Below, piece by piece: positions 36,601-46,538 of a DNA stretch of 64,000 nucleotides. The DNA is from Flectobacillus sp. BAB-3569 (GTDB taxonomy: Bacteria; Bacteroidota; Bacteroidia; Cytophagales; Spirosomataceae): the NCBI RefSeq assembly GCF_002270355.1, contig NZ_NJFZ01000008.1, positions 91,766 through 155,765 of the forward strand, written 5' to 3'. Both the position numbers and the translations under genes were made by a program. A model generated the notes under the pieces. That model was not told where the DNA came from and searched no databases. It worked only from the letters and a program-made list of their open reading frames with translations. Numbering within the stretch: position 1 is the stretch's first letter; each line of letters starts with the position of its first letter.

Positions 36601-39600
36601 ATCGAGTGTTTCTGCGAAATATACCCCTTCTGCGTCAGATGAAACAAAAGGTTCAATCGAATTTACGTTTACAACCAATGACCCAGATGGTAGCGCTACT
36701 TTATGTTCGGCTGCTACTTCTAAAACGACTTTCATTTACAAAGCTCGTCCTTCGAAACCATCAAACTTGTCAGCTAGCTCACAAATTTGTTTAGGACAAC
36801 CTAATACACTTACTGCTGAAAGCGCAGGTAACACGATTAAGTGGTACACAACTGCTACTGGAGGAACATCAGTAGGAACAGGCACTAGCTTGACAGTAAC
36901 ACCAACAGCAGCGGGTACAGTAATATATTATGCAGAGGCGTCAACGTCTGAGGGTTGTACAAGTGAAAGAGCATCTATCAGCTTTACGGTTAATCCATCG
37001 CCTACGACTCCAACAGTGTTGGCATCTTTAGCTAATCAATGTTCACCAGCAGTTACTACTACTGTGAATTTGGCATCAGCAATCACAAGTACTCCTTCAA
37101 CAAGTGGTGGTGTATTCGAATGGAGAACAGGCTCAACGCCATCGGCATCGTTGGTAGCAAATCCAGCGGTAGTAGGAGCAGGTACTTATTATTTATTTGA
37201 AAAATCAACTAATGGCTGCTATAGCGCACCTGCAGTAGTAACTGTTAATATCAATTCATGTAGTTGTCCTAATCCTGCAACAGTTACAGTTGCTGCTATC
37301 TCGTCTCAATGCGTAGGTAGTTTCACACAACTGCAACTAACTGCTACTTTGGGTGGAGGAGCAACAAGCGGAACATGGACATCGACAGGTACTGGAACAT
37401 TTGATAATGCAACTAGCGTATCTGCCAAATATACTCCTTCTGCATCAGACGAGGCAAAAGGTTTAATTGAATTTACGTTTACAACTAACGACCCAGATGG
37501 TAGTGCTACTTTATGTTCTGCTGCAACTTCTAAGACAGTATTTACGTATAAGACTCGTCCATCAAAACCATCAAACTTGTCAGCTAGCTCACAAATTTGT
37601 TTAGGAGAATCGAATACACTTACTGCTGAAAGTACAGGTAATACTATTAAATGGTACACAACCGCTACAGGAGGAACATCAGTAGGAACAGGTACTAGCT
37701 TAAAAGTTACTCCGACAGCAACAGGTACAGTAGTGTATTATGCAGAGGCAGTAACACCAGAAGGTTGTATTAGCGAAAGAGCATCTATCAACTTTACAGT
37801 GACAAGCTGTCAAACGACAGACCTAGCAGTTGTTAAAACAATTGTTGACGTAGCATCTCCGCAAACATCACCTTCTTATTTAGTAGGACAGACGATTAAT
37901 TATGCTATCGTTGCTAAAAACTTAGGAGGTTCGAGTGCTTCAACTGTTAAAGTAAAAGATGTACTTCCTGCAAGCTTATCGTTTGTAAGTGCAGATCCTT
38001 CTGCTCAATACAATGCTTCAACTGGCGAATGGACGATTGGTACTTTAGCAGCTGGTGCTCAAGTTACTTTAAACATAAAGGCAACGATTCTTTCGAAAGG
38101 CAGTATCGTTAATGATGCCGAAATCTCAAGTCCAAGTGAAGACCCAACAAAATTGGGTAATAACAAATCAAGTGTAACTATCAATGCTATTGAATTGGCT
38201 GACTTGAGCTTGACGAAAACAGTTTCGAATGCTACTCCAAATGTTAACGACGAAATTGTTTATACAATAGTAGTATCTAACGCAGGTCCACACGCTGCAA
38301 CAAATGTTGAAATTCAAGATGTGCTTCCTGCGGGTATCAGCTTTGTGTCTAGTTCTTCTTTGACAAACAACAACGGTACATTGACAGGTACGATTGCAAA
38401 TCTGGCGAAGGATGCAAAAGTAGAATTTACTTTCCGCGCGAAAGTAACATCAGGTGGTAAAATCACGAACGCTGCACAAATTACCAAGTCGGATGTGAAA
38501 GACCCTGATTCGACACCAAATAATGGTACAGATAAAAATGAAGATGATGATGATAGTGTAGATATTATTACCCCAACTGTTTGTAATGTAGCAGCACCTG
38601 TGCTTGCAGCTGAGAAAACAGCTATATGCTCTGGTCAATCAGTAAACATCACGGCAGTAGGATGTTCAGGTCAGATTAAATGGAATACAGGTGAAACAAC
38701 AGCATCTATTACTGTTACGCCATCTGTAAACGCAACTTACACGGCAACTTGTACAGTAAATAATTGTACAAGTAATCCTTCAACTCCTGTTTCGATTACG
38801 GTTACAACTCCAACAGTTCCAACAATAGTTGCATCATCAACTTCTATTTGTGGTTCTGGTTCTGTAACATTAACAGCTACTGGTTGTACTGGAACTGTTA
38901 AATGGTACGGTGGTGCACAAGTATTGACAGGTGCATCGGTAACAGTTAATCCAACGGTTACAACAACTTACTCTGCAACATGTACAGTTGCTACTTGTGA
39001 ATCAACTAAATCACAATCAGTGACAATCACTGTGGGTACACCAACACCTCCAGCAATTAGTCCAGCATTATCAGCGATTTGCTCTGGTTCTCCATTGACA
39101 TTAAGCGCAACAGGTTGTGCAGGTGGTACAATAGAATGGTCAAATGGAATGACAGGATCGTCAATTACTGTAACGCCAACTGTTAGTACAAACTACACTG
39201 CAGTTTGTAAAATGGGAACTTGTACAAGTATTGCATCGAATACAGCAAGTGTAACAGTTTCAGAATTTGCTAAACCAACAATTGCAGCATCTAAAACTGC
39301 TATCTGTGTGGGTGAAAGTGTAACATTGACTGCTACAGGATGTAATGGTACAATCAAATGGTCAGATGGTCAAACAGGTGCATCAGTAACAGTTAAGCCT
39401 TCGGTTACAACTTCTTACACCGCAACTTGTACATCTACAAATGCGACATGTAACTCTGGAGTATCAAATACTGTAGAGGTGAAAGTAAACAGTGGATCTA
39501 TTGATGCGCCAATTGTTGTATGTGGAGATCAAGAAATTTGTGTTGGTCAAGAAGTTGTCTTCTTAGCATTAGGATGTCCAAGCGGTACAACAGTAAAATG

Positions 39601-42600
39601 GTCAAATGGTATGACAGGAACAACAATTACTGTGAAACCAACAATTACCACTGTTTTCTCAGCTGTTTGTTCATTAGGTGCATGTGAAAGTGTTAAATCA
39701 AACGAAAAAGAAATTGTAGTTAAACCAACGGTTGTAGTAACATTGGTTGCTTCAGCAGATAAGAATAATGTATGTGCTGGTTCTCCAGTAACATTATCAG
39801 TAAAAGGTTGCGAAGCTGGTAAGGTAACATGGACTGGCGGTCTAACAGGTTCAACTATTACAGTTAATCCAACGGTGACAACTACTTATACTGCATTGTG
39901 TACAGATGTAGCTTGTGCTACAGATGCTAAAGCTTCAGTAACGGTAAATGTTGCTACAGATTTGCCAACACCAGTAATCGTGGCAAGTACTACTTCTCCT
40001 GTATGTGCAGGAACAGAAGTTACTTTAACTGCCACAGGATGTACGGCTGATTTGTTGTGGAGTACTGGTGAAACTACTGCAAGTATTAATGTTAAGCCAA
40101 CTGTAACAACTACTTATACTGTTCAGTGTAAATCAAATAGTTGTGCTAACGCAACTGCTAAGACATCTAGCCCAGTAACGGTAACAGTGGGTTCAGGTGT
40201 TGCGCCAGTTATTACAGCATCAACGAATACAATTTGTTCAGGTACTCAAGTAACGCTTACCGCAACTGGTTGTGGTGCTGGTGAGGTAACTTGGTCGAAT
40301 GGTAAAACTGGCGCTTCTATCACTGAAACACCAACAACTACAACAACCTATTCTGCTACTTGTAAAGGAAATACTTGTGTAAGTGCAGAGTCGAACAAAG
40401 TAACGGTGAATGTTACACCATTAGCAATTCCAACAATTAGTGTTGTGTGTACTTGTCCTGCGAAATTTATGTGTCCAGGTAGTTCAATGACATTAGTGGC
40501 AACTGGATGTGAAGGTGGAACAATTCAATGGTCTGATGGATTTACAGGTGCAATTCATACAGTAAGCCCAACTCAAACTACAAACTACACAGTGAAATGT
40601 GTAACGAGTACTTGTGAGTCTGCTTCTTCAGCAGTAACAACTATTACAGTAGGAACTCCGACAGCTCCAGTAATTACAAGTGATGTATTAACTGCTTGTG
40701 CTGGTTCATTAGTGAACTTAACTGCAACTGGTTGTGATGGTGCTGTAATTTGGAGTGATGGTCAAATTGGAACAACGGTAAGTGTAAAACCAACAGCTAA
40801 GACAACTTATACTGCAATTTGTAAACTTGATAAGTGTGAAAGTGGTAACTCAAATGAGTTGACTATCCAAGTAGGAAATTCTGCTAGCAAGCCATCTACG
40901 AAAGATTTGGTAAATGCTTGTCCAGCAACAACCGTTGATTTAACATCTGGTTTATTAAGTACAGCGTCAAATGGTAGCTCATTTGAATTCAGAACAGGTA
41001 TGTCAAGCACTTCAACTTTAGTAAGTAATCCACAAGCTGTTTCAGCAACTGGTACTTATTATGTATTCGAGAAGTTTGCTTCAGGTTGTACTTCAGCTCC
41101 AGCAGTAATCAATGTGTTTATCACAACAGATTGCACTCCTAAAGATTGTGCTACTACGCCTGCAACAGTAAATGCAGGTGCTGATGCTACAATTTGTGAT
41201 ACTAAATCTTACCAATTGAAAGGGGTATTTAGTGGAGCTGCAAACTTCATTACATGGAAGTCAACAGGTTCAGGTACATTTGATAATCCATTATTGCCAA
41301 CTGCTACCTATACCGCTTCGGCACAAGATGTGACAAATGGTTCAGTGAAGTTATTCTTGACTTCAAATGACCCTGATGGTACAGGTCCATGTGTGGCTGC
41401 TGTGGATACAATGATTCTTACTATTAATGGAATCAAAGTAAAACCAACCATTACCGTTTCGGGTAATTTGACAGCTTGTACAACTGATTCTGTAGGATTG
41501 AAAGCAATTGATGGTTATCAATACAAATGGTATAAAGTAGGTTCGTCTTCTGTGGTTTCAACTGCACAGGCGATCAATGTGAAAGGTTTGGGTAGCTATT
41601 ACTATATCTTGAGCGATGCAAATGGATGTACTTCTGTACCATCAGATACAGCTACATTGAATCCTCTTGCAGATATCTCTGCTCCAGTCACGAAGAATTT
41701 GATGATATCTTCTGGTCAGACTGCCAACTTGAATAGTTTAGTAACATCAACAACTCCAACTGGGGCTACCTTGGTGTTTAAATCTGGTGGTTCGGCAACA
41801 TCTAACGATGTAGCAACTCCATCTGCGGTTGGATTTGGAACATACTACGCATTCTATCGTACTGCACAAGGATGTTTCTCTTCTGGTTCGCCAATTACAG
41901 TAAGTACTGATTTGGTAGTGATGGATTTGGCTGATATTGGTGTAGGTATAACAACAGACAAAGCAACATATGCGGTAGGTGACACAGTAGTAACTACAGT
42001 AACAGTAGTTAACTCTGGACCAAGAATTGCTAAAGGAGTTGCCCTAAGTGTAATCATCCCAGGAACGCTTACTTATGCAAGTCAAACAGGAGGCTTAATT
42101 CAAAATGGAAATACAGTTGGTGTAAATATTGATACACTTGCAATGAATGGTACTAAAACATACACATTCAAATCGGTGGTAACAAGTACTTCGGAAGCAA
42201 CTATTACGGTGTCAGGAACTTCTAGCACTGTAGATCCGAATACAGCTAACAACAAAGCGTCTGTTACAATCAATGCAGGAATTGTAGATCCAAATGCCGC
42301 AGATGCAGCCATTGCTATAGTTGCAGATAAAACAGCCATTGGATTAAATGAAACAACAACTTTAACAGTAACTGTTTCTAACAATGGCCCTGCTACAGCT
42401 AAAGGAGTGAAAGTGACAACTACTATTCCAGCAGGGTTCGAGTTAATGTCAGCAGCAACTGATTGGATAGTGAGTGGAAATACTTTGACAGCTAGCTACG
42501 ATTCATTGAAGAAAGGAGAAACAAAAGTATTAACATTCATCGCGAAAGGTATTACATCTGGAAATCTATTATTTGGAGCTACAGTAGCTTCTACCTTAGA

Positions 42601-45202
42601 TCCTAAAACAGATAACAATACTGCAACGACCACTGTTCAGGTTGGAACTATCAACCCAACAGGTTTAGCTGACCTTGCTTTAAGCTTTACTGCAGATAAG
42701 TCGATTGTATCAAAAGGTGATGAAGTAGTTTATACATTAAAAGTTCAAAATAATGGACCTGCTGCTGCTTCAAACATTGAGTTAAGAGCGTTGTTCCCTC
42801 AAGGGCTAACATTCTTATCTGGCGATGTAGATAAAACTGCAGATTCAATAAAAGCAACTATCGGTAATTTGGCAGTTGGGGCTTCAGCATCATTCTCTTA
42901 TAGAGTGAAAGTAGATGAAGATAAAACAATCTCAACTACTGCGACTACAACTAGGTATAGCCCAACAGACCCATTGTTGACTAATAATACAGCAACTGCG
43001 ACAATCGTATCTGCAAACGATACACTCTATGCAGATTTGGCAGTAGTCAAAACAGCAAGTGCTACAACAGTTAACAAAGACAGTTTGGTAACCTACACCA
43101 TTAAGGTAACCAATGCGGGTCCTGGTAATGCTACAAATGTTGTCTTGAAAGACTTCTTAGTAAGTAATTTGTCATACATCAGTGGCGACTTTACTTCAAC
43201 TGGCAAGACTGCAACAGGTGATTCATTGAGTGCTACTATTGCAGCAATTGCAAAAGGAGAAACTAAATCGTTAACCTACAGTGCACGTGCTGTATTACAA
43301 GGTGTTGCACCTAACACTGTATTTGTAGCAAGCTCAAGTAAATTGGATGCTGTGAAAGAGAATGATAAGAGTACAGTTGAAGTTAATATCATCAATAGAG
43401 TGGTAAATGACTGTAGACTGGGCTTAGCATTAGCTGTAATTGATACAAACCAAACATCAACTGGTGTTTACAACGTGACTTATCAATTGATTGCGAAAAA
43501 CTTCTGTAGTGATACGCTACGTAATGTTAGCTTGGTAGATTCGGTTGCGAAAAACTTCCCTTCTCCTGCAACATTTACAGTGAGTGCACCAGTATTGAAG
43601 AATACAGGCAATTTGGTAATCAATGAGGCATTTGGCGCTAGTGATCCAAATTTGGTGAAAGCGGCTTCTAGCTTCATGATTCCAAATAAAGTAGATACTT
43701 TGATTTACACTGTAACACTTACATTAAACGGCAATAAAGGTCCATTCTACAGTCAAGTAAATGGTTCGGGTATTGCTCCAAGTGGCACAGTAACAGCTAA
43801 GTCATCTGCTGGTACCGATGTGAGTGCAATGCCTAGCAGAACAGTATTGCGCTTCGACTTACCAAGAACATTGATTGGTGTAGCAAAAGAAGTTCTAGCT
43901 TCTGGCTTGAAACGTGAGAGCACAAACGAATGGACAGTTCCTTATGTCATTAGAGTTGTTAACATGGGTGTAAATAGAATCACGAAATTGTCAGTAACCG
44001 ATGACTTAGATGCAGTTTATACTTCGAAAGGAGCAACTATTGTAGGTCAACCTACTGTTTCGACAAATCGTCCAGGTGTGAAAGTAAATTCTAAATATAC
44101 AGGTTCTGGTTTGAATATCGATTTAGTATTGCCAGATTCGTCTGCGCTAGGTGTTGGCGATTCAGTATCAATCAACTTGGCAGTAAGAGTTAATACTACT
44201 GCTGCTACTGACTCAGTATTCAGTAACGTTGCAATAGGTAAAGGTACAGGTACAGATGGTTTGACTTATGAGGATATTTCAACGGCTGGTTCTGATCCAG
44301 ATCCTGACAAAGATGGTGATCCTTCAAATAACAAGGTGGCTACTTCAGTAACGTTGAGTAACCCAGTAAAACCATTAGGAGATGCCGCAATTGGTGTAGC
44401 ATTGTCAGCTAGCAAACCAGTGATGCAAACAGATAGCACGTTTAACGTGAAGTTTAGATTGATTGCTCGTAACTATGGTAAGGATACGCTAAACAATGTT
44501 GTTCTTGCCAACCATATTCAATCTAATATTGGTCAGCAAGTAACGGCTTGGTCATTGGTAGGTAAGCCAACACTTGTAAGTGGTAGTGTAAAACTAGATT
44601 CATTGTTCGATGGCATTGCTGATACAACTCTTACAGTAGCAAGTAGTACATTCAAGTTTGCCCAAGGTGACAGTATCGTGATTGAGTACACATTGAATAT
44701 CCGTGAACCACTTCAGGATACGATTTATACTCAAGCTAGCGCAACAGGTATAAGTATTGCAGATGCGACGAAGAAAGCATTTGACTTATCAACAGCAGGT
44801 ACGAACCCAGATCCTAATGGTGATGGTAATCCTTCTGAAAATGCTAAGACTCCTGTAATATTCGATGCGTCGGTAGTAACTGATAGTCCATTTATTCCTG
44901 AAGGGTTCTCTCCAAACGGTGATGGAATTAACGACAAGTTCGTAATACAGCCATTGAATCCTGATCAACGCATCGAATTGAAAATCTTCAACAGATGGGG
45001 AAGTTTAGTTTACGCTGCAAGTGACTATCAAAATGACTGGGGTGGCGAAGCTAACCAAGGTGTGAAAGTAATCGGTGATGGCCAAGGCTTACCTGATGGT
45101 ACTTACTACTACAGCTTCACTCGTTACGATAGAACAACAGGTGAAATTATTTTAACCCAAGGTAAAAACACTGTAGTTAAATACTTCACAATTGTGAGAT
45201 AA
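33698..45202 (+). CDS. Giant T9SS-exported repeat protein (DUF11/SdrD_B/Ig-like adhesin)
   Basis: 3,834 residues. N-terminal 1-150 is a long polar region before a hydrophobic stretch (151-167, TVFASLILTVLTAW) and a likely cleavage after AVA at 168. Then a DUF11 domain (169-285), two SdrD_B domains (about 389-507, 508-625; GSIGDYVWSDVNANGIQD), a 270-residue unit repeated twice (about 832-1371), two DUF11 domains, ten Ig-like units of about 77 residues with conserved Cys (about 1628-2393), further Ig-like segments, DUF11 again (about 2743-3230), and a gliding-type C-terminal sorting domain (about 3732-3834; FIPEGFSPNGDGINDKFVIQ, FNRWGSLVY, DGTYYYSF). The CTD marks export by T9SS and surface attachment. 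Probably an adhesin or gliding-like filament. It is followed by a PorP/SprF gene, its usual partner. Confidence 0.93.
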   Translation: MKKTFTFEVGASRQADHRFSSHLQPKVVNSLNASDSIPAVMPLSEDSLLVDTPSNYLSDSPNEQGPSSEFYQLNIQQMNLFTYLTRAANNLFQPRGASNMGATLLSKSRMVKSVLDLCESWGLSTLTNRLTSNKKEQLSASSLNGFSTLRTVFASLILTVLTAWTAVASPDLSLTASVSNGNPNPGDLVTYIIKLKNSTGDKATNISVKDSLPSTLESIVYSSPASGVTYDNVNKKWVITQLLGNTEITLQVQARVKSGDLGRGIAYASFEVVAQTEPDTDSKPNNHNINEDDQAAVCFSVPTYFSIGSVFEVSVPKGLTNVVWTRRIGTNGVATAITATTSGSGAYVQNGVLYIESITDYTEFTFSATNSTCPVTGCCPVKFLPDPFGSIGDYVWSDVNANGIQDATETGLAGVKVDLYTGSNTFVKTVTTTSTGYYLFDNLTSGSYQVRVTLPAKSQISKANQGSDDTKDSDFSALGRSHLVTINTALAVTDTLRNNPNVDAGIVPLGSIGDYVFNDNNKDGIQNTGDTPVAGLKVSLLDKNGNVISTTTTNASGKYEFIVASGQYYVLFDKPAGSTFTLTGKGTSSTDSDAGTDGKSPLITIDATKPVGDPARDNKDIDAGIIPSCNVITGNLLAGTAGLCLPTGGSLTLTASVSTAPTVPSGYVVRYLLSKGTTNTIVQTATTPSFSINAADSYKIHTIVYNTTDLNLTTAITLGTTKLSDLQTTISGKCLALDATGVSFNVTSNPDMPNVVASASTLCVGDVATLTASGTGSSYKWYTLPTGGTAFATTASVQVTPTANTTYYVETINANGCTSARKSISIVVNTKPTTPTVLASIANQCSPVATTTVNLASAITSTPSTSGGVFEWRTGSASTSSLVANPAAVGAGTYYLFEKSTTGCYSSPALVTVSINPCACPNPATVILAAIPSQCVGSFTQLQLSATLGGGATSGTWTSTGTGTFDNASSVSAKYTPSASDETKGSIEFTFTTNDPDGSATLCSAATSKTTFIYKARPSKPSNLSASSQICLGQPNTLTAESAGNTIKWYTTATGGTSVGTGTSLTVTPTAAGTVIYYAEASTSEGCTSERASISFTVNPSPTTPTVLASLANQCSPAVTTTVNLASAITSTPSTSGGVFEWRTGSTPSASLVANPAVVGAGTYYLFEKSTNGCYSAPAVVTVNINSCSCPNPATVTVAAISSQCVGSFTQLQLTATLGGGATSGTWTSTGTGTFDNATSVSAKYTPSASDEAKGLIEFTFTTNDPDGSATLCSAATSKTVFTYKTRPSKPSNLSASSQICLGESNTLTAESTGNTIKWYTTATGGTSVGTGTSLKVTPTATGTVVYYAEAVTPEGCISERASINFTVTSCQTTDLAVVKTIVDVASPQTSPSYLVGQTINYAIVAKNLGGSSASTVKVKDVLPASLSFVSADPSAQYNASTGEWTIGTLAAGAQVTLNIKATILSKGSIVNDAEISSPSEDPTKLGNNKSSVTINAIELADLSLTKTVSNATPNVNDEIVYTIVVSNAGPHAATNVEIQDVLPAGISFVSSSSLTNNNGTLTGTIANLAKDAKVEFTFRAKVTSGGKITNAAQITKSDVKDPDSTPNNGTDKNEDDDDSVDIITPTVCNVAAPVLAAEKTAICSGQSVNITAVGCSGQIKWNTGETTASITVTPSVNATYTATCTVNNCTSNPSTPVSITVTTPTVPTIVASSTSICGSGSVTLTATGCTGTVKWYGGAQVLTGASVTVNPTVTTTYSATCTVATCESTKSQSVTITVGTPTPPAISPALSAICSGSPLTLSATGCAGGTIEWSNGMTGSSITVTPTVSTNYTAVCKMGTCTSIASNTASVTVSEFAKPTIAASKTAICVGESVTLTATGCNGTIKWSDGQTGASVTVKPSVTTSYTATCTSTNATCNSGVSNTVEVKVNSGSIDAPIVVCGDQEICVGQEVVFLALGCPSGTTVKWSNGMTGTTITVKPTITTVFSAVCSLGACESVKSNEKEIVVKPTVVVTLVASADKNNVCAGSPVTLSVKGCEAGKVTWTGGLTGSTITVNPTVTTTYTALCTDVACATDAKASVTVNVATDLPTPVIVASTTSPVCAGTEVTLTATGCTADLLWSTGETTASINVKPTVTTTYTVQCKSNSCANATAKTSSPVTVTVGSGVAPVITASTNTICSGTQVTLTATGCGAGEVTWSNGKTGASITETPTTTTTYSATCKGNTCVSAESNKVTVNVTPLAIPTISVVCTCPAKFMCPGSSMTLVATGCEGGTIQWSDGFTGAIHTVSPTQTTNYTVKCVTSTCESASSAVTTITVGTPTAPVITSDVLTACAGSLVNLTATGCDGAVIWSDGQIGTTVSVKPTAKTTYTAICKLDKCESGNSNELTIQVGNSASKPSTKDLVNACPATTVDLTSGLLSTASNGSSFEFRTGMSSTSTLVSNPQAVSATGTYYVFEKFASGCTSAPAVINVFITTDCTPKDCATTPATVNAGADATICDTKSYQLKGVFSGAANFITWKSTGSGTFDNPLLPTATYTASAQDVTNGSVKLFLTSNDPDGTGPCVAAVDTMILTINGIKVKPTITVSGNLTACTTDSVGLKAIDGYQYKWYKVGSSSVVSTAQAINVKGLGSYYYILSDANGCTSVPSDTATLNPLADISAPVTKNLMISSGQTANLNSLVTSTTPTGATLVFKSGGSATSNDVATPSAVGFGTYYAFYRTAQGCFSSGSPITVSTDLVVMDLADIGVGITTDKATYAVGDTVVTTVTVVNSGPRIAKGVALSVIIPGTLTYASQTGGLIQNGNTVGVNIDTLAMNGTKTYTFKSVVTSTSEATITVSGTSSTVDPNTANNKASVTINAGIVDPNAADAAIAIVADKTAIGLNETTTLTVTVSNNGPATAKGVKVTTTIPAGFELMSAATDWIVSGNTLTASYDSLKKGETKVLTFIAKGITSGNLLFGATVASTLDPKTDNNTATTTVQVGTINPTGLADLALSFTADKSIVSKGDEVVYTLKVQNNGPAAASNIELRALFPQGLTFLSGDVDKTADSIKATIGNLAVGASASFSYRVKVDEDKTISTTATTTRYSPTDPLLTNNTATATIVSANDTLYADLAVVKTASATTVNKDSLVTYTIKVTNAGPGNATNVVLKDFLVSNLSYISGDFTSTGKTATGDSLSATIAAIAKGETKSLTYSARAVLQGVAPNTVFVASSSKLDAVKENDKSTVEVNIINRVVNDCRLGLALAVIDTNQTSTGVYNVTYQLIAKNFCSDTLRNVSLVDSVAKNFPSPATFTVSAPVLKNTGNLVINEAFGASDPNLVKAASSFMIPNKVDTLIYTVTLTLNGNKGPFYSQVNGSGIAPSGTVTAKSSAGTDVSAMPSRTVLRFDLPRTLIGVAKEVLASGLKRESTNEWTVPYVIRVVNMGVNRITKLSVTDDLDAVYTSKGATIVGQPTVSTNRPGVKVNSKYTGSGLNIDLVLPDSSALGVGDSVSINLAVRVNTTAATDSVFSNVAIGKGTGTDGLTYEDISTAGSDPDPDKDGDPSNNKVATSVTLSNPVKPLGDAAIGVALSASKPVMQTDSTFNVKFRLIARNYGKDTLNNVVLANHIQSNIGQQVTAWSLVGKPTLVSGSVKLDSLFDGIADTTLTVASSTFKFAQGDSIVIEYTLNIREPLQDTIYTQASATGISIADATKKAFDLSTAGTNPDPNGDGNPSENAKTPVIFDASVVTDSPFIPEGFSPNGDGINDKFVIQPLNPDQRIELKIFNRWGSLVYAASDYQNDWGGEANQGVKVIGDGQGLPDGTYYYSFTRYDRTTGEIILTQGKNTVVKYFTIVR
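36191..37810 (+). repeat. 810-bp tandem duplication inside the giant gene
   Basis: Unit 1 (36191-37000) and unit 2 (37001-37810) align without length change. Long stretches are identical or nearly so (TFDNA, SAKYTPSASDE, FTTNDPDGSATLCSAATSKT in both). The 810-bp period is 270 codons, so the frame is kept. Confidence 0.9.
38579..40880 (+). repeat. Array of ten Ig-like, cysteine-rich repeats
   Basis: Ten units of about 77 residues, each with the pattern (I/V)C.G ... (T)ATGC ... V.P..TT.Y.A.C ... C. Units are diverged at DNA level, unlike the 810-bp duplication, so the array is older. The four recurring cysteines per unit suggest two disulfides per domain. Confidence 0.85.
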
Positions 45203-45210
45203 TACAAAAA

Positions 45211-45241
45211 CACCCTAGAGTGAGTCTCTCACTCTAGGGTG
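45211..45241 (+). terminator. Intercistronic hairpin between giant gene and porP
   Basis: Perfect 14-bp stem (CACCCTAGAGTGAG, 45211-45224 with 45228-45241), three-base loop, no T run. It may protect or attenuate rather than terminate, allowing reduced read-through into the PorP gene. Confidence 0.6.
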
Positions 45242-45330
45242 CCTAAATAGTTAAAAAATCAAATCAAAGAAAACTAAGCCAAGTAGTGTTTACCCTTTTT
45301 TCTTTGGTTAATAATTTAAACCATCATCCA

Positions 45331-46332
45331 ATGAGACGCCAAAGTTTGCTTTCGAGAGCTAAAACCGCAATCATCTTCTCACTCGCCTTGGGGCTGGCAG
45401 GTGTAGAAAAAGCTCATGCTCAGCAAGAAGTCCAGTATTCTCAGTATATGTTTAATATGCTTGCAGTGAACCCCGCTTATGCAGGTAGCCGTGACGTGTT
45501 GAGCATGACTGGAGTTTACCGACAACAGTGGGTAGGAATCGAAGGCGCACCTACTACACAATCATTCACTGTTGATATGCCCGTTAAAAAAGAAAAAGTT
45601 GGTATTGGGCTACAAGCATACCACGACCAAATTGGGGTATTCAACAATACTGGAGCTTATTTATCTTATGCCTACCGTGTAAAAGTATCTCAACGCTCTA
45701 CGTTGGCTATGGGTATCCAAGCTGGTGCAACCAACTTGGTTGGTAGTTTGGGTGGCGTTCGTCGTACCCTAGATAATAACGATATAGATCCAGCTTTTAG
45801 TGGTAATACTTCAAAATGGTTACCCAATGTAGGTACAGGTTTGTATTTGAGTAACGACCGTGGATATATTGGTGTTTCGGTTCCCAACTTAGTACAAAAT
45901 GAACTTCGTACTTATACTGGTAATGAGGATACTTTGAAAAAAGCGCGTCAAGAAAGACACTATTTTTTGATGATGGGATTTGTTGTGCCATTAGGTAGTT
46001 CATTGGCATTGAAGCCTTCCGTTTTGGTAAAAGCTACTCGTGACGCCGCTGCATTTGATTTGAATCTTAACTTATGGATTCGTGATAGAGTTGCTGTTGG
46101 GGCTTCTTGGAGAACTAATAATCAGAAGTTTGATTCACCTTTCGCAAATCAAAATGGTGATGCCGCTATTGGTATGCTCGAAATTCAAGCAAGTGACCAG
46201 TTCCGTATAGGCTATGCGTACGATTTTATGCTAAATAGCTTGCAGAACTCGCAAAAAGGTAGCCATGAAATTATGTTGAGATACGAATTTGGTTTCAAGA
46301 AAGCCAAAATCCTTACTCCACGTTATTTCTAA
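45331..46332 (+). CDS. Type IX secretion membrane protein, PorP/SprF family
   Basis: The start is set at the ATG at 45331 (MRRQSLLSRAKTAIIFSLALGL), which gives a signal peptide ending AHAQ; the longer frame does not. About 333 residues. Family motifs: EVQYSQYMFNMLAVNPAYAGSRD at the mature N-terminus, MTGVYRQQWVGIEGAPTTQS, VGIGLQAYHDQIGVFNNT, and the final RIGYAYDF. PorP/SprF proteins are outer-membrane barrels needed for secretion of their linked CTD protein. The gene lies directly after the giant adhesin gene. Confidence 0.93.
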   Translation: MRRQSLLSRAKTAIIFSLALGLAGVEKAHAQQEVQYSQYMFNMLAVNPAYAGSRDVLSMTGVYRQQWVGIEGAPTTQSFTVDMPVKKEKVGIGLQAYHDQIGVFNNTGAYLSYAYRVKVSQRSTLAMGIQAGATNLVGSLGGVRRTLDNNDIDPAFSGNTSKWLPNVGTGLYLSNDRGYIGVSVPNLVQNELRTYTGNEDTLKKARQERHYFLMMGFVVPLGSSLALKPSVLVKATRDAAAFDLNLNLWIRDRVAVGASWRTNNQKFDSPFANQNGDAAIGMLEIQASDQFRIGYAYDFMLNSLQNSQKGSHEIMLRYEFGFKKAKILTPRYF

Positions 46333-46538
46333 TCAAGTAATACGAAAGACTACATTAATAGTATATCTGTGGTGCACTGTGGAAGTAGCCGTCTTATTAT
46401 GAGAGTAAACAAATAACTGATATACTATTAACTAAAAACTTTTTTTTATTATTACTGGAATGTATTGAATACAAGGCATGCCCTTCGTTGCTTTATCGAT
46501 TTTGAATTCGCCTCATGATGTTATAACTATTTAGAAAA

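Noticed and set aside
36191..40880. Repeats in the giant gene as a CRISPR or mobile element
   Set aside because: They are in frame, codon-length multiples and encode Ig-like domains.
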